Assembly (NCBI GenBank): GCA_964058845.1
Contig: CAXKVR010000015.1
Location: 124,001 to 188,000 of the forward strand
Origin: Carex sylvatica
Taxonomy: Eukaryota; Streptophyta; Magnoliopsida; Poales; Cyperaceae
Length of the DNA stretch: 64,000 nt
Direction of reading: 5' to 3'
Positions 25,022-37,310 of this stretch are shown piece by piece. Within the stretch, counting starts at the first letter, position 1. Each line of letters starts with the position of its first letter. The notes under the pieces were generated by a model. The model made no database searches and was not told the origin of the DNA. It saw nothing but the letters and a program-made list of their open reading frames with translations. The position numbers and the translations under genes were made by a program.

Positions 25022-27080
25022 TAACTTTAATTACCCGATTTTAGATGGTCCAGCTTTCAATCATGTTTGGATATCAAGTCATTTCATATCAGATCGAGTC
25101 AACTTTGAATCTTTAATTAAGTGGTCTCAAATTAAGTCGATGCATTAAATAAATTTGACTTTTAAAACTTGTGAGTCCAATTTGAATTAATTGGATTAGA
25201 TAAATCCTTCGGATCGGATAAATTTTTTGCTGCTTCTAATAGCCACAAATCCATTTTGTTAGCTCTGATCACAAAGATAAATCCATAGAACCAACTTTGC
25301 ATATAATTAAGTTGATTTTTTTTCTAAAAAAAAAACATTGTAATTAACGACTCGAATATTATGCCAACCGCTAAATATTTGACGTCAACTGGGCCCGCAC
25401 AGAAAGGTTGCAGCAAGGATTTGACCGATTTTTTTTTATGTGATGCACTTAAAAAATAAAATAGAGAAATGGCATTGTTTTGAGAAATTTTCAAAAGTAA
25501 TGATGATACTTTTTTAGCGTCTGGTACTCTGGTTCATTTTTTTTTTCTGGGCGTTACTTCACGGTGTGCAGTTGAGATTTTATTCTCTTTTTTTAATTTA
25601 GACTTGTGTACTTTAGATCAGTGACGTAGTCACAAATTGAGGATAAAATATTAACAATTAAAATTTCATAAAAATATTAAAACTTAGGTTCGAAAACTAC
25701 AAATTTTATTTAAAATAATATGTTCTAAATTTCTAATATATAATATTTGCTTCACATAAGAAAACCAACATGATATACAAGCAGCACCATTACAAAAACC
25801 ATAATCATACACAACAAATTATACACAGAACGAGAAATTTCTAACAAAATAGTGTGTAAAGGTAGGACTTGATGCACTCAGCCATACACACGATTATTTA
25901 AAAGAAAACAGTGTACAAAAGGCACCTAAATTTTTTTTTTAAGAAATCGTGTGCAATTAAACCTCGTCATACCTGATTAATAATTAAGTAACTGTGTATG
26001 ATTATGGCCAATCTCCAAACACAGTTTACCCTAACAAAATTGTGTACGATTAATTCATGCTTTCACAACTTACCTTGTTCAAAATTTGCATGTATATGTC
26101 AATTTGTATAAATGTGTGTATTAAGTTCATTTGCATTCTTAATTTGTATGGCTAGCGTTGAGACAATAAGGTAATTTCTCAACTCGCTTCAGGCCTTCAG
26201 TTGATATAATTTCTTAAGTCAACGTTGAGATATGCTTGATATGATTGGAACATTGCTTAATTAATATGTGAAGCACCAATGTTATGTATTAACATTTTAT
26301 ATATCGATTTCTTTTATTCAGTTGCTCAAGATTTAGTGACAACCTAATTATTTTTTTTTCCAATTAACATTTTATCTTTATTTGTGCAAAATCACTAAAG
26401 CAAATCACACTATTGCTTGTACAAATTACACAAATTTCATGTGAACTTATCATATAATATACGACATGCCAATTATCATGGTTAATTTTGACAGTTGACT
26501 TATGATTAAAACAATAAAAATACAGTAACACCTAGCAGTATAGTAAGAAATAGACGTCGACTATGATAAAATTAAGTTAATTGCATTTATTTAAAGTTTT
26601 ATCTATGTCCATGTAATTAAAGGTTTACGATATTATAAATTTATTTTATTAATATCAAATGCTTACAAAAATATAACAATGTGATTAACTATCGACGTTA
26701 TTTTAACTCATTTGACTTATGTAAACAAAAACTCCAAACTGACAATTTTTACGGATATGTACTGGTGAAAAATAATATAGATCATATTCAATATATTTAT
26801 TTTGATACATAAGTTTTACTATTTTAGTATTTTATTATTAAAAAATATCAAAACGAAGAGGCACAAAAAATATCTAAATCCTTTTTCAATCAAAATTTTC
26901 TATTACATTTTTGTAGAATAGTTAATAAAGTTTCACAAGTACTGCAGAGTTTGCAAAATAGCTTTTCTCTTATAGCGCACCATCAGATCATCAGATCACA
27001 CAGTGAGCAGGAATGAAGTTCTCTGCTAAACTAGTTAATCCGGAAAACATAGAATTAAGCCATGGTGAAGCCTGACATAA
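25022..27080. other. Non-coding stretch
   Basis: No gene supported. 25770-26060 contains repeated CACACGATT/GTGTACGATT words after CCATTACAAAAACC, which could be a decayed CACTA-type end, but no partner terminus was found. Confidence 0.3.
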
Positions 27081-27420
27081 ATTGAACATAACAGCCCATA
27101 AATTTCAACTCTTCGCTAGTCCTTTCTCACATAAATCACCTATATAAACAAACATATGACCCATTAAGCCTTAAATATATCCTTTTTGTTTTTTGTGTAC
27201 CTAACGAATCTACTTTAAACTCCATTGAAAAGTCTCTTAACAATATCCTTCTTTAAATAATATCAACATAATCCATATGAAATAAGTGTAAACTGATTGT
27301 TCACCAATATAACAACGCATGTGACAGTACTATGCTATCTGCAAAATACAAATCCTATTATATACTACTGTCATAGGAAAACCATTGAATTTATGTATGC
27401 AAAAAGATAGAAAGACTTAT

Positions 27421-29881
27421 TTATCTCAATTTAAATAAATATTGTGTAACTACAATGTTTATACCACTCAACAATACGTAAGAACTGACAATGTACCTCA
27501 TATTTATTATGACGTCCTCACTCACAAACCTTCCCAGGTACATCTGTAGAAGGAAAGTATGATATATATTTTATGATAAACTAGTTGGAAACCAAGTTCA
27601 TAAAAAAAAAAGAACCCGGAGTAAAAGGAACATAATTCACTTAATCAAAAGAGAGAAAACTATGTACACACCTGTAGAAATTTGCTCAGACAGTCATTTT
27701 GTTCTTTTACAAACTTGCATATGTTCTCATGGGTCTGAGGGAGATAAGTTCCAAGGGATCGAGTGACATTATTCACAAACTTACTAAGTATCCGTCGGTA
27801 ATCGGCTTCTTTCAAGTGCCGATTTAACCAAAACGGCTTCAGCTTTGGCTTTGCAAAACCTATCAGTGCCCATTCAAAGCTGTGGTTATCAACCTCATTG
27901 GGTTTCTCTCGAGCTGCTGTTCCATTTGCCACAAAGTGATTTTGGTTCAGTTGTGACTGTCCCAGCTTGGGAACCTCAGGAGTTGAGTCCACTGGATTGA
28001 CAGCAGACAACTCAGACCCAGTATCTGATCCTCTAGCCTGAGATGTCCCCACATTTGTGTATGAGCATGATATAGGTTGCATAACTGCATCAGTATTTGG
28101 CTTCTCAGCAACACTATTTTGATTTGTTTGTGACATCCCCACCTTGGAAGCCATGATTGGATTCTGTTGATTTGAGAGAGATTGAGGGGCAGTTGGATTC
28201 ACTGAAAGGGTACTGGTAGCATGTGAACTTGCAATACATACATCATTATCCCATTGAGATGCCATTGGGTTCATTGAATGTTCTATTCCTGGTGAGTTCT
28301 TTACCACTTTTTCTTTCACATCCTCATGATATTGAGATGAAATCTGCAGCTCCTGTGAAATGTTGTTTTCTTCCATTACAGTATTATCTCCGTAATTCGT
28401 TTTCTTGTCATACCTACCCTCCAAGCCATCCTTTTTCTCTCTATCTTGATCCATTCTGGGCACACGACTGGGGCTCCTTTGTAAACTAGGTGATCTTCTA
28501 GACCTTCTAATCGGGCTGTAGAAAGACTCTCTTAGATCAAGTTTGAATCTAAGTGAGGATCACCAATTAAAATAGAGAGAGAACCTCTGATTATGTAAAT
28601 GAATTGAAAATGTCCATACCTCTTTTGGCACCTGTATGGTGAATTGGTACGACCTCTCCCTCGGTACCCGGACCCACCTCGGCTCCAGCCAGTTCTTTGT
28701 TTATTGGCAGGTGAGTAACTGGTGTCTCTACCTCTTGGCCTCTCCACGTCCCATCCAGTTCTTCTCCATTTGGGTGCTGGTGAACGACTTTGGTTGCTTG
28801 GTTTCTGTCCTCCCGTTCTGCAAATTAATTGTTATAAATGGCTTAAAATTAGTGTGCACTAATTGATTTTTTGATCGATGAAGAGTCTTGACACCACCAA
28901 TAAGATTCCTTTTGGTTAGCATTCTTCGTTGATTCCGGACCCCACCTGTCAGATCCAGTCTTTTCATTTAGATCAGAGCATTTTCCTGGGGGAGATAAAA
29001 AGCCTAACTGTTTCTCCCTTTGGTCTTTTGTTTTGTTGGCATCAGTAGGACTCATTCCTTGACTCCTGTTGAACGTTTTACAGAACCCAAGAGAAAAATG
29101 GGTGTTAGACCAGAGATAAAATTTGTTGAAATCAAAGGACTCCTATATTTGAGTAAATAGCAAATATGTATTCACAATTATCGACTCCTAACCAGCAAAA
29201 ATAACTGAAATATTTCTATAAAATTGTGACACAACTCAAATGCTTATATTCTAATGCAGTGATAATTCATAAGCTTTCAGGTAACTATTGGATAATATCG
29301 TGTACCTGCTAAGACAACTCGGATCAGTACTACCTCCCCCTCTGGACCTACCCCGATCAAATCCTCTTGTTCTTGGTTTATTCTCTGGGGAAACATTGCG
29401 TCTTGACCAGTCTGGATGATGTCCAGTTTTTATCCATTTGTGCTCTGGTGAGCCGCTGTTGTCCAGCCCAATTCTTTTCTGTTTGTTCTCGGTTGAAAAT
29501 CTTCTGTCCCTTGATCTAAATGCACTACGCCCACCTCTACATCTGTATATTGATTTTGGCAATGTTCAAAGAAATAGTATTCTAGGAATAAGGTTGACTT
29601 TAGTAATTTAAGCGTATAGTTACATAGTCATTATCTCATAATTTGTCTAGCGCATTAGTATTTAAGGTGCCCAATTATATGGCAGGTATGGCAATGGCCA
29701 AAAAACCACACCGGAAAAGATGCATTTTCTTGTGTTTTAGTTCAATATTTTATGTGCCCACCCTATCATAGCCCAGAAAGATCATCACAGATGCTAACTT
29801 AAAAAGAATAGAATCAAATTATAAACAAATAAATATGTCGCGTGTTTTATCTCTAGCAGAAACAACATACCTGCCAGCCAT
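27421..29881 (-). CDS. Arg/Ser-rich protein with C3H38-like C-terminus (copy D)
   Basis: Predicted 510 residues from six exons: 29881-29871, 29542-29306, 29065-28946, 28817-28620, 28515-27672, 27543-27421, all phase-consistent. It starts MAGR. Residues 5-188 are basic and low-complexity, with repeats of the type SPExKWxxTG and RSPAPKWRRTGWD, then an RGG-like patch (WSRGGSGYRGRGR), resembling splicing-factor RS/RG regions. The middle is polar and disordered. Residues about 402-485 (ALIGFAKPKLKPFW, YRRILSKFVNNVTRSLG, CLSKFLQMYLGRF) match the conserved C-terminal helical domain of plant CCCH-finger proteins C3H38/C3H55. No CCCH finger is present. A nuclear RNA-related role is an inference. The exon 3 donor (AG|GTGGGG) is weak: the frame stays open past it, so intron retention is possible. 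The last intron's acceptor seen in copy C is CAT here, so the C-terminus reads through to TAA. Confidence 0.7.
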
Positions 29882-30690
29882 GGGTATCTCTCCAGTTAAT
29901 GCCTCTGTCAGCAAAATCCAAATCATGAAATGCAATCAAGAATAATTTTAGTATGCTAAGAAAGAATGAAATGTTAAACGAGCTATTAAAATTAAAAAAC
30001 TAGGGTGAAGTATCCCCTTGGATATTTTTCAAAAATACCCATACACCCTTTTCCCCTAAACCCTATTTGCACTGCATTATAATACATTAATATTGTCATT
30101 TGAAACTCAAACAAAAAATGATTACATAAAACCTAATTTGGTAAGCTGACCATTTTTTGGTACATAAAAACGGGGGTAAAAAGTTCCTGCACATTTAAGA
30201 AAAGAAATGCTTAAGCCCTGAACCTAAAGATAAAAAACAGGGTCGGATTAGGAAAACTCTGTTATAATAATTTAAAATAAACCTAAAGAAGGAATTTCTA
30301 ACAATAACAAATTTCCTTTCCAAACGATAAGAGGAGGGGACATTAGTGCGTATTTTCAATTTAATTACAAAAATAAATTCATTTGGTGCCAAGAAAGACT
30401 CCTAAAAATGCCTTTTCATTTTGGGGAAATTCAGGCAAAAAAAGTTCCATGTAAATTGCTTCTCAGGACAACGAATTTTCAAGTAAGAAAGCTCGTAAAA
30501 TTTATTTGAAACGACAATAAAATCCAATAAGAAGGGGAGACGAAAAACAAATTTGCCTAAACACTTGCGAGAGAAAGAGGCGAAAGTACAAATCTTTTGT
30601 ACTCCTGCTTGCGAAGTGTTTCGACTTTTGAACAATCGAAAAGGAAGGGGAAACGACAAGTTGACACTTGACAGTACCCTATTAGAAATT
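29882..30690 (-). promoter_or_regulatory. 5' leader and leader intron of copy D
   Basis: Colinear (minus strand) with 46780-47413 ahead of copy A: CTCTTTCTCTC, TTTGGAAAG, CTGTTTTTTATCTTTAG, TAATGTATTATAATG, GTGTATGGGTAT. It ends in the acceptor GCTGACAG, ten codons' length before the ATG. Where A has the leader-intron donor GTTAG|GTAAAT, D has TTTAG|GCAAAT, a GC donor. The transcription start is inferred near 30.69 kb, not shown. Confidence 0.5.
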
Positions 30691-30719
30691 TACAACAACT
30701 CACCTTCAATTTTTTAATA

Positions 30720-31176
30720 AAATAAATGCTTATGATTACCTTTTTGCACTTAAACCCGGTAAAATACTTCTTTGTACTCGGGTAATACTAATATCTTTTG
30801 GGTAAGAAAGAATCATTATTACTAAAAGCTATCGAGAATTTTCAAAATATCCTTCCTTCGACACTTATTAGTGGAATAAAAACATAAAAAAAGAACTGAA
30901 ACTAGTAAATAATAATAAAAACAAAAAAAATTATTTGTTGCACATACTAAGGGTGCGCACCAAATAATAATAAAAACAAAAAAAACAAAAAATTCAATTT
31001 GGCGCACATACCCAATCCGTGCACCAAAAAATATGATGTGGGAACTAGGCATGCGTGGGTGGTTAAACTTCAAAATTGAGAGGTTGGGTGATGTTCGTTT
31101 AATTATGATTTATTAGGGTGGGTGCTAACTAAAATAATTTCAGAAAAAGAGTGAGCATCCTAATATATATATATAT
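30720..31176. other. Non-coding stretch
   Basis: No gene. Contains a short local duplication: AATAATAATAAAAACAAAAA with TTGGCGCACATAC / TTGTTGCACATAC, at 30905-30960 and 30963-31025. Confidence 0.4.
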
Positions 31177-31555
31177 GAGGAGATATCCAATTACACTTTT
31201 TTTGTTGATACCGAATTACACTCTTCATTTTGAAATTTTTTAAAGTTCAAATAGTCGATCCAAACCGTTCAACATAATTGATATCTTAAAATGTGCTTCC
31301 AGATCAAATTTTACTTTTTTTTTAAATTTTTTTTACTATTTATTAAGTATTTAACAAAATTTTATATTCATATCATTGAATTTTTGTAACCATCTTAATA
31401 AATAGTAAAGAAATTCAAAAAAAATATAAAATTTGATCTGCAAGCACATTTTAATATATTCATCATATTGAACGGTTTGGATCGACTATTTGGACTTCGA
31501 AAATATCAAGTGTAATCTGGTGTCACGAAAAAAAAGTTTAATTGGATCCCTATGA
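31177..31555. mobile_element. Fold-back MITE, about 380 bp
   Basis: The element reads nearly the same on both strands. The left half (ATCCAATTACAC, CAAATAGTCGATCCAAACCG, CAGATCAAATTTTA) is repeated in inverse in the right half. The whole transcript would fold on itself. The ends lie near AGGAGATATCC and GGATCCCTATGA; the target duplication is obscured by the flanking (AT)n. No coding sequence. Confidence 0.75.
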
Positions 31556-32479
31556 GATTCAAAAATACCGTTTTAAATAATTTGAATCAAAAGTTTTGGT
31601 AGTGTCAATATTTCATTCATGACCAATTCAAGATAAAAATGGAAAATCAAAATTTTATTATAGACAAAACGCAGATCATCGTCCCATCAAGAACAAAGTA
31701 ACCAATAAAGCAAACAAGAATCGAGATCTGAATTTTATGATATCAAATGGCTGTACACATAGTATTACAATTTATTTACGTGGTATTATAATCAAATTTA
31801 GAGTCAAAAACGCTAATATCAAATCTGTATTCTGCTTTCTATGACCGCGTATGAATACGAATACAAATGCAGATAGTAAATAGGTGACAAAATATTTAAA
31901 AACTATTTTGAACAAATACATATATTAAGCGGACAATCTACGAATACAAATTTAAATACAAATATGAAAATAATTGTTAGATAATAAAATCATATAAAAT
32001 TGAAGATACAAATACTAATTAAAAATATTAAAAAAAATAAATTAAAAAATAGAAAAGAGTAAAATGAAGGTGTCCGTAAATATGGGAATGGAGGAGAGGA
32101 AACAAGAGGTAAAGAAATAAAAAAGAAGAAGAGCGAAATAGCGAAAGGAAAGGTGAATTTGATCCGGATCGGAGTATAAGTCCCACAAGTAAAAAGAAAA
32201 GTGATTTCAGATATTTATATATAATTCGAATAAGAAAGATTTCCAAAGAGAAAGCATATTTGAGATGGATTTTCGATCCGTTCATTAATTATCAAATTTA
32301 TTCGATCCGTTTACACCAAAATGGCGGTGTCAGCCAAGGCAAAATCAGACACACACACAAATAATAGGGGAAGAAGAAACAATAAAATTCCAGAAGATTG
32401 CTACACCAAATTTCAGAAGATTGCTACACCAAATTGCGGGATTAGGTGTGACGAGCGTGTGCCGCCATCCAACGGGCAA
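31556..32479. other. Non-coding, degenerate repeat
   Basis: Tracts of ATACGAATACAAAT-type words (31850-31980) and an ending GATCCGTTTACACC (about 32325) look like a decayed hAT-type element. No gene. Confidence 0.35.
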
Positions 32480-32592
32480 CGAATTCGCATCCTCTGAGAT
32501 ATCTCAAATAATACTGGCCTCCTACGTCACCTCCAAATAGGCACCGGACGTCGGTCATGCAAAATATGAGATATCTCAGAGGATACGCACTC
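32480..32592. mobile_element. 113-bp MITE with 8-bp target duplication
   Basis: Inverted repeats share ATCCTCTGAGATATCTCA at both ends. The octamer ACGGGCAA lies directly on both sides (32472-32479 and 32593-32600). An 8-bp duplication suggests hAT-type mobilisation. Confidence 0.85.
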
Positions 32593-32864
32593 ACGGGCAA
32601 TGGAACATATTACAGATAAGAGGTCAGAGTAGGAATTGTTTTTAGAAACCATAAATAAATAAATAAAAAATTTATCAAATGAACTTAATGGCTTTGTTTT
32701 TTTATTTTAAATTATAAGAATCGATATGTCATTTCGATTTTATTTTTTTTGACTGAATTGTCATTTTGATTCTAGCTGTTTTCACTAATTTTGAAAAAAA
32801 ATACCTTAAAAAATTATGAAAATACCTGGTTAGGCCCTCAACCATACGGAATGCTATCCTTTGC

Positions 32865-33058
32865 GGAGTTTTTCCGTGCGAAGCTGTGAGGAGTTTTTAA
32901 TCTGGTCCGTTCGTTTTAATCGGACGGACCAGATCAAATCTAAAAAAAACAGTCCTCTGTTATGATCTATCCGATCGAAAACAAATGAATCAGATTAAAA
33001 AAACCACACGACTCCGCACGAAAAAACTCCGCACGAAAAAACCACACGACTCTGCATA
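32865..33058. mobile_element. Fold-back element
   Basis: Left half CGGAGTTTTTCCGTGCG, TTTTTAATCTGGTCCGTTCG; right half TTTGAATCAGATTAAA-like sequence and CGCACGAAAAAACTCCGCAC in inverse. The unit ACTCCGCACGAAAAA is duplicated in the right half. No target duplication identified. Confidence 0.6.
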
Positions 33059-33094
33059 AAAAATAATTTTATAAAGATTCGTGTAACTCAAAAA

Positions 33095-33170
33095 ATGAAA
33101 GGTTGGATTTAGAATCGTAGGACCCTACAATCCCTTAGGATCGTAGCAGATTTATTTCCGTAGAAAGAAA
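33095..33170. mobile_element. Half copy of the 35.6-kb MITE family
   Basis: GGTTGGATTTAGAATCGTAGG then GATCGTAGCAGATTTATTTCC corresponds to the right half of the 35605-35800 element (TTAGATTTGAAATAA...AGATTTATTTCT). The other half is missing. Confidence 0.5.
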
Positions 33171-33179
33171 GGACAACGG

Positions 33180-35595
33180 AGCAATAAATTATGTTCTTAT
33201 CGAGGAGATATAGACAGGACTACAGGAGGTCTTTCTAGTTTCTACACGCCAACACTGGAAAAAATCAAACCAGGTTCATAGTTTATTATTGAGAGGTTAT
33301 TAAAGTCTGAACACCAATTTATGAGTATAATCACTGAATACATTCGCCATAAACACATGAAACATAAAACCTTAATTAATCACACGAGCAACGATTAATT
33401 AGAAAACTTATGAATACTAATTTGTACAAATATAAATATATAAAAAGTTTGATATTAACACGGGAACGAGGATTTATTAAATTATACATATGTACACCAG
33501 TTCGTTGAAGTATATACACTGAGAATATCCATTCTTAATCAACAATTATGAATCTGTGTAATAATTGTTGGCGCGGTAGAGGATGTGAGGCACGGACAAT
33601 TTGTAGCCGTGTAGGCCTAAGGGCTAAGGCCTTGTGGTTGTGGACATTGAATAAAGTTTGCTAAATTATGTTAAATAATGCACCACTATATAGCAAACTT
33701 AACATAATGTAAATGTAGTTTCAAGTATTCTGCTAGTTATGCATGACCGCATTGAAAAAAAAAATCAATATTAGAATATAATTTGTAATTTTTAAAATAT
33801 AATATTGCGTGAGCTCTTCACAGCACTTCTGCAAGAATAGCTAACGAAACACTGTATACGAAAAGAAGATGATACCAATGTTGTAGCCAATCCTCCTAGG
33901 ATATATCGATGCTAAGTATATACTTGTCTGCTCTTCTCCTTAATTTAGAGGTCCTTATGTGCTAGTGTCAGTGTGGTACCAAGCTGCACCTTCTCCCGAT
34001 ATTTTGGGTTGCTGATATTACTACGACCTAATCTTACACCTGATCGAGTTAAGTAATCTCTTGTCGAGGGAAAACTCTGCCTAATTTTTCTCCAATATTT
34101 AATTAAAAGCACACGAACGTAAAATCTTTTAATTCATAACATCGAATCATTTATATGCCTGGTCTATTGTAATGTTCAATTTACTAGAAACCATAAATAA
34201 GTTTGGAGTGACACTTTTGAGTATCCAATAAGTTTAAAGTATAAATTGGTTCATACATAATTTGTGTTTATTCACACCATAGTTATTGATCAATAAATGT
34301 TATAAGCATTTTACATGCTTACAAAAAGTGCGTACTTAAGAAGTTAAATTAGTAAAATGTAAATTTACAAGACAAGAGACCATTTATATGGCGATACATT
34401 AGAAAAATATAATTTATTACATTATTTTAATTTTACAATTTTAATTAATAAGAGTGAATAATTTATCTTGTTTAATATTGAAATCAATGTATATGTGTCA
34501 AATTTAATTATATTTAGTTTTTACTGTAAGATCAAAATGTTGAAAAATCAATTGCTGGATGATGTCAATTCCTGTGTTGATTTTTTTTTAATCTTATACC
34601 AAATTTGGCATAGCTCAGGATGAAAGCTAAAGGGCATATTTGAAAAACACGTTTGCAAAATGGCATCACTTCATTAGCTGACACTTTTAATCTAATAACA
34701 AATAAAACACACTTTTAAAAAATATCGTGAGAACTGATAAATAGACAGATCTATTGTATCGAGGAAAGGTGGTTGTACCTCACTTTGTGCATATTATATC
34801 GTGAGAACCAAAAATATATAATTTTAACTTTTGTATCGCTCAAGAAATAAAGAAGGTAAAAAAGTTAACCATAATTCTATCTCAGAAAAATAAAATCTAT
34901 TTAACAAAAAAGATAAACAATTATAATACTTTATTGACAGGATACTGTATTAAACATGATGATTATATATGCCAAGTGCAAAAAGGTAAGAATCGAAGTG
35001 AACAATTACCACTAATAAAATAAAAGGATTGTTAATTATGCTAAATAAAATATCATTTATATATCTCTCGTCAAAATTTATCATTTTTTCACATTAAAAT
35101 TATAGTACACTTCATAAAATAATTAAAATTAAACGTATTTATGTAAAATGATTTTTTAACAATGAAACGTTTAGGGTTTATCATTCATCAAGTGATTTCA
35201 ATTTTTAACAATCTAAAATGAATGATATATTGGGATGATTTGAAAAATATCCACCACACAATTAGCTAAGATATTTCTCCATATAAGATGGCATGTTCGA
35301 AATTTACTGCATTCCACTCATGAAGTGATTCGAGGACTCGAACCCTCATTTTATTCTCAAAGGAACTCAAAAGCATTGTTTACTTAAAAAATAAATAATA
35401 GTCATTCATTCTTGCATCTCAATTTTCGCATAATTATTCTCCAACGTGCATATAAAATTGTTTTTTTTTTTTTTTTTTACTTTTAATCTTATTTAATATT
35501 ATCAACATAAATCATCTATGTCAACTATATTGTTAGACTCTTGGGATAACTCCACAGATACAATTTTTTTGGGTGATGTTGTATGACTGAAGATT
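33180..35595. other. Non-coding stretch
   Basis: No gene, RNA gene or transposon terminus that I can support. AT-rich, with homopolymer T at 35460-35478. Confidence 0.4.
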
Positions 35596-35604
35596 GAAGA
35601 AGTA

Positions 35605-35800
35605 GGAACTAAATTTGTTGTGATTCGTAGGAATTGCAGGGACCCTACTATTCCAAATCTAACCTTTCATTTTTTTTTTTAAATGCACGAATTCCAATTA
35701 AAATTGTTTATATACACAGATCTCAAAACAAATAAAATGTTAGATTTGAAATAACTGGGTCCTGCAATTCGATCCTACGGATCACAACAGATTTATTTCT
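35605..35800. mobile_element. Mutator-like MITE, 196 bp
   Basis: Inverted repeats GGAACTAAATTTGTTGTGAT and AGAAATAAATCTGTTGTGAT (outer ends), with a perfect 9-bp target duplication GAAGAAGTA at 35596-35604 and 35801-35809. The interior has the family signature CAAATCTAAC in both orientations, shared with elements near 33.1 and 56.4 kb. Confidence 0.9.
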
Positions 35801-35809
35801 GAAGAAGTA

Positions 35810-37240
35810 AATAGTTTTTGGATGGATTCGGTAGTTTACTAGTTTATGACGTGAATATAATCTATAGAGAAAATTTTAATTTATGGCATTTGGCTATGGA
35901 TTCCAATATACTATGGTCTCCATTCAGATATTTTTGTTCTAAGTTCACAAAATTATTTATTATCCGATTTTGGGACATTTTAAATTACGACATTTGTGAC
36001 GAACATCATAACTCGTAGCGTCAGTTCTATAATATGAGATTTTGAATTTCGGTCCTATTTTTTGTAGTTTTTTTTTTATTACCATTAATAAAAAATTCGG
36101 TTAGTTTTAACTTTTTGCAGGACCAATATTTATTTAGAATTTACAATGTTATTTTTCTAGAAAAATTAAATCTAGATGAATTGAAAAGCGAAATGCCTTT
36201 CTTTGTGTTTATTATATTGTGCGTTGTCTCCGCTTATATGTATTAAAATATTTAGAAAACATTCTAACGATATTAATCGGTGCAAGCATTTAAGCACACA
36301 AAATATTCATCTAAATATTATTTTTAAATAATTTATACTATTTATGACGAAGTGTATAAATACATAATTTTTATCCTATTCATGACATTTCAAACTTTTT
36401 GTGTGTTATCTAAAAATATTAATATTTTGATATATTATTAACATTATAAAAGGGAAAAAATTATTTCTGAATTATAATATTTTTATATCTGAATCATAAG
36501 TTTAAAATCTGGTAATATTATTTCGAAGTACCAACAAGTAACAACATGTGTGCGTTTGCCTTTCTGATAGGGTACAGACAATTAGACAAACAATCCATAA
36601 CGAGAAGGATAATAGAAAATTTTGTATTCTAAAGAAGTGAAGAGTTATAGCCTTATAGGCTTTTTTTCGTTTGTACAAAAGGAGCGTAGACTTTGTGACA
36701 GTGATAAAGTGCACACGGCAATGTTGATTTTCGAGGAGGATATTTGCAAATACCTTTCCCTGCTACGAATGTACACTTACACACAAAAAGTAATAATTAT
36801 GTCTATTATTTTTTTTATCTCCTCTATTCGTTTTTCTATTCGTTTTCTATAATATTATTCATACTTTTCACTTTGATTCTCGGTGAAGCATTTTTTTTTT
36901 TTTAAGATTGAAGATGAACGACCTGAAACCTGTCTGATAAGTACTGTTGATCTGCAATTGTTTGTCATAAAATATGATGTATCAAAATGAGATACTTATT
37001 AGATCTTAGCGTAATATTAATTGTGCTATTTTAATACTAATTAAATTAACAATATCAAAATTAATACATTGATTATTTTTACGACCAAGTTAAGTTAAGA
37101 CTTAGTAAACTGCATATATATACGATCAAGTGATGTGATTATAATTAAAAATTATTTTTGAATATCACAGTTAAAGAAACATATTGTCATTAAGTATGGT
37201 TGATATGTGATATAATTTATACAACAAAGTTTCCAGGTGT
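35810..37240. other. Non-coding stretch
   Basis: No supported gene. The short open frames here lack conserved domains, splice context or codon bias. Confidence 0.4.
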
Positions 37241-37310
37241 CAATCACTGCTGCAACATCAACATATTCCCAGGTATCCAGCTGTCCCAATCACTGCTGCA
37301 ACATCAACAT
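37241..37310. repeat. 24-bp direct repeat at kinase truncation point
   Basis: CAATCACTGCTGCAACATCA plus four bases occurs at 37241-37264 and 37287-37310. The second copy is the natural kinase sequence. The first lies just past the point where the kinase frame is lost, marking the rearrangement that cut the gene. Confidence 0.9.

Noticed and set aside
25770..26060. Possible CACTA transposon end (ATTACAAAAACC with ACACGATT repeats)
   Set aside because: No matching opposite terminus or 3-bp target duplication was found, so only sequence flavour supports it.
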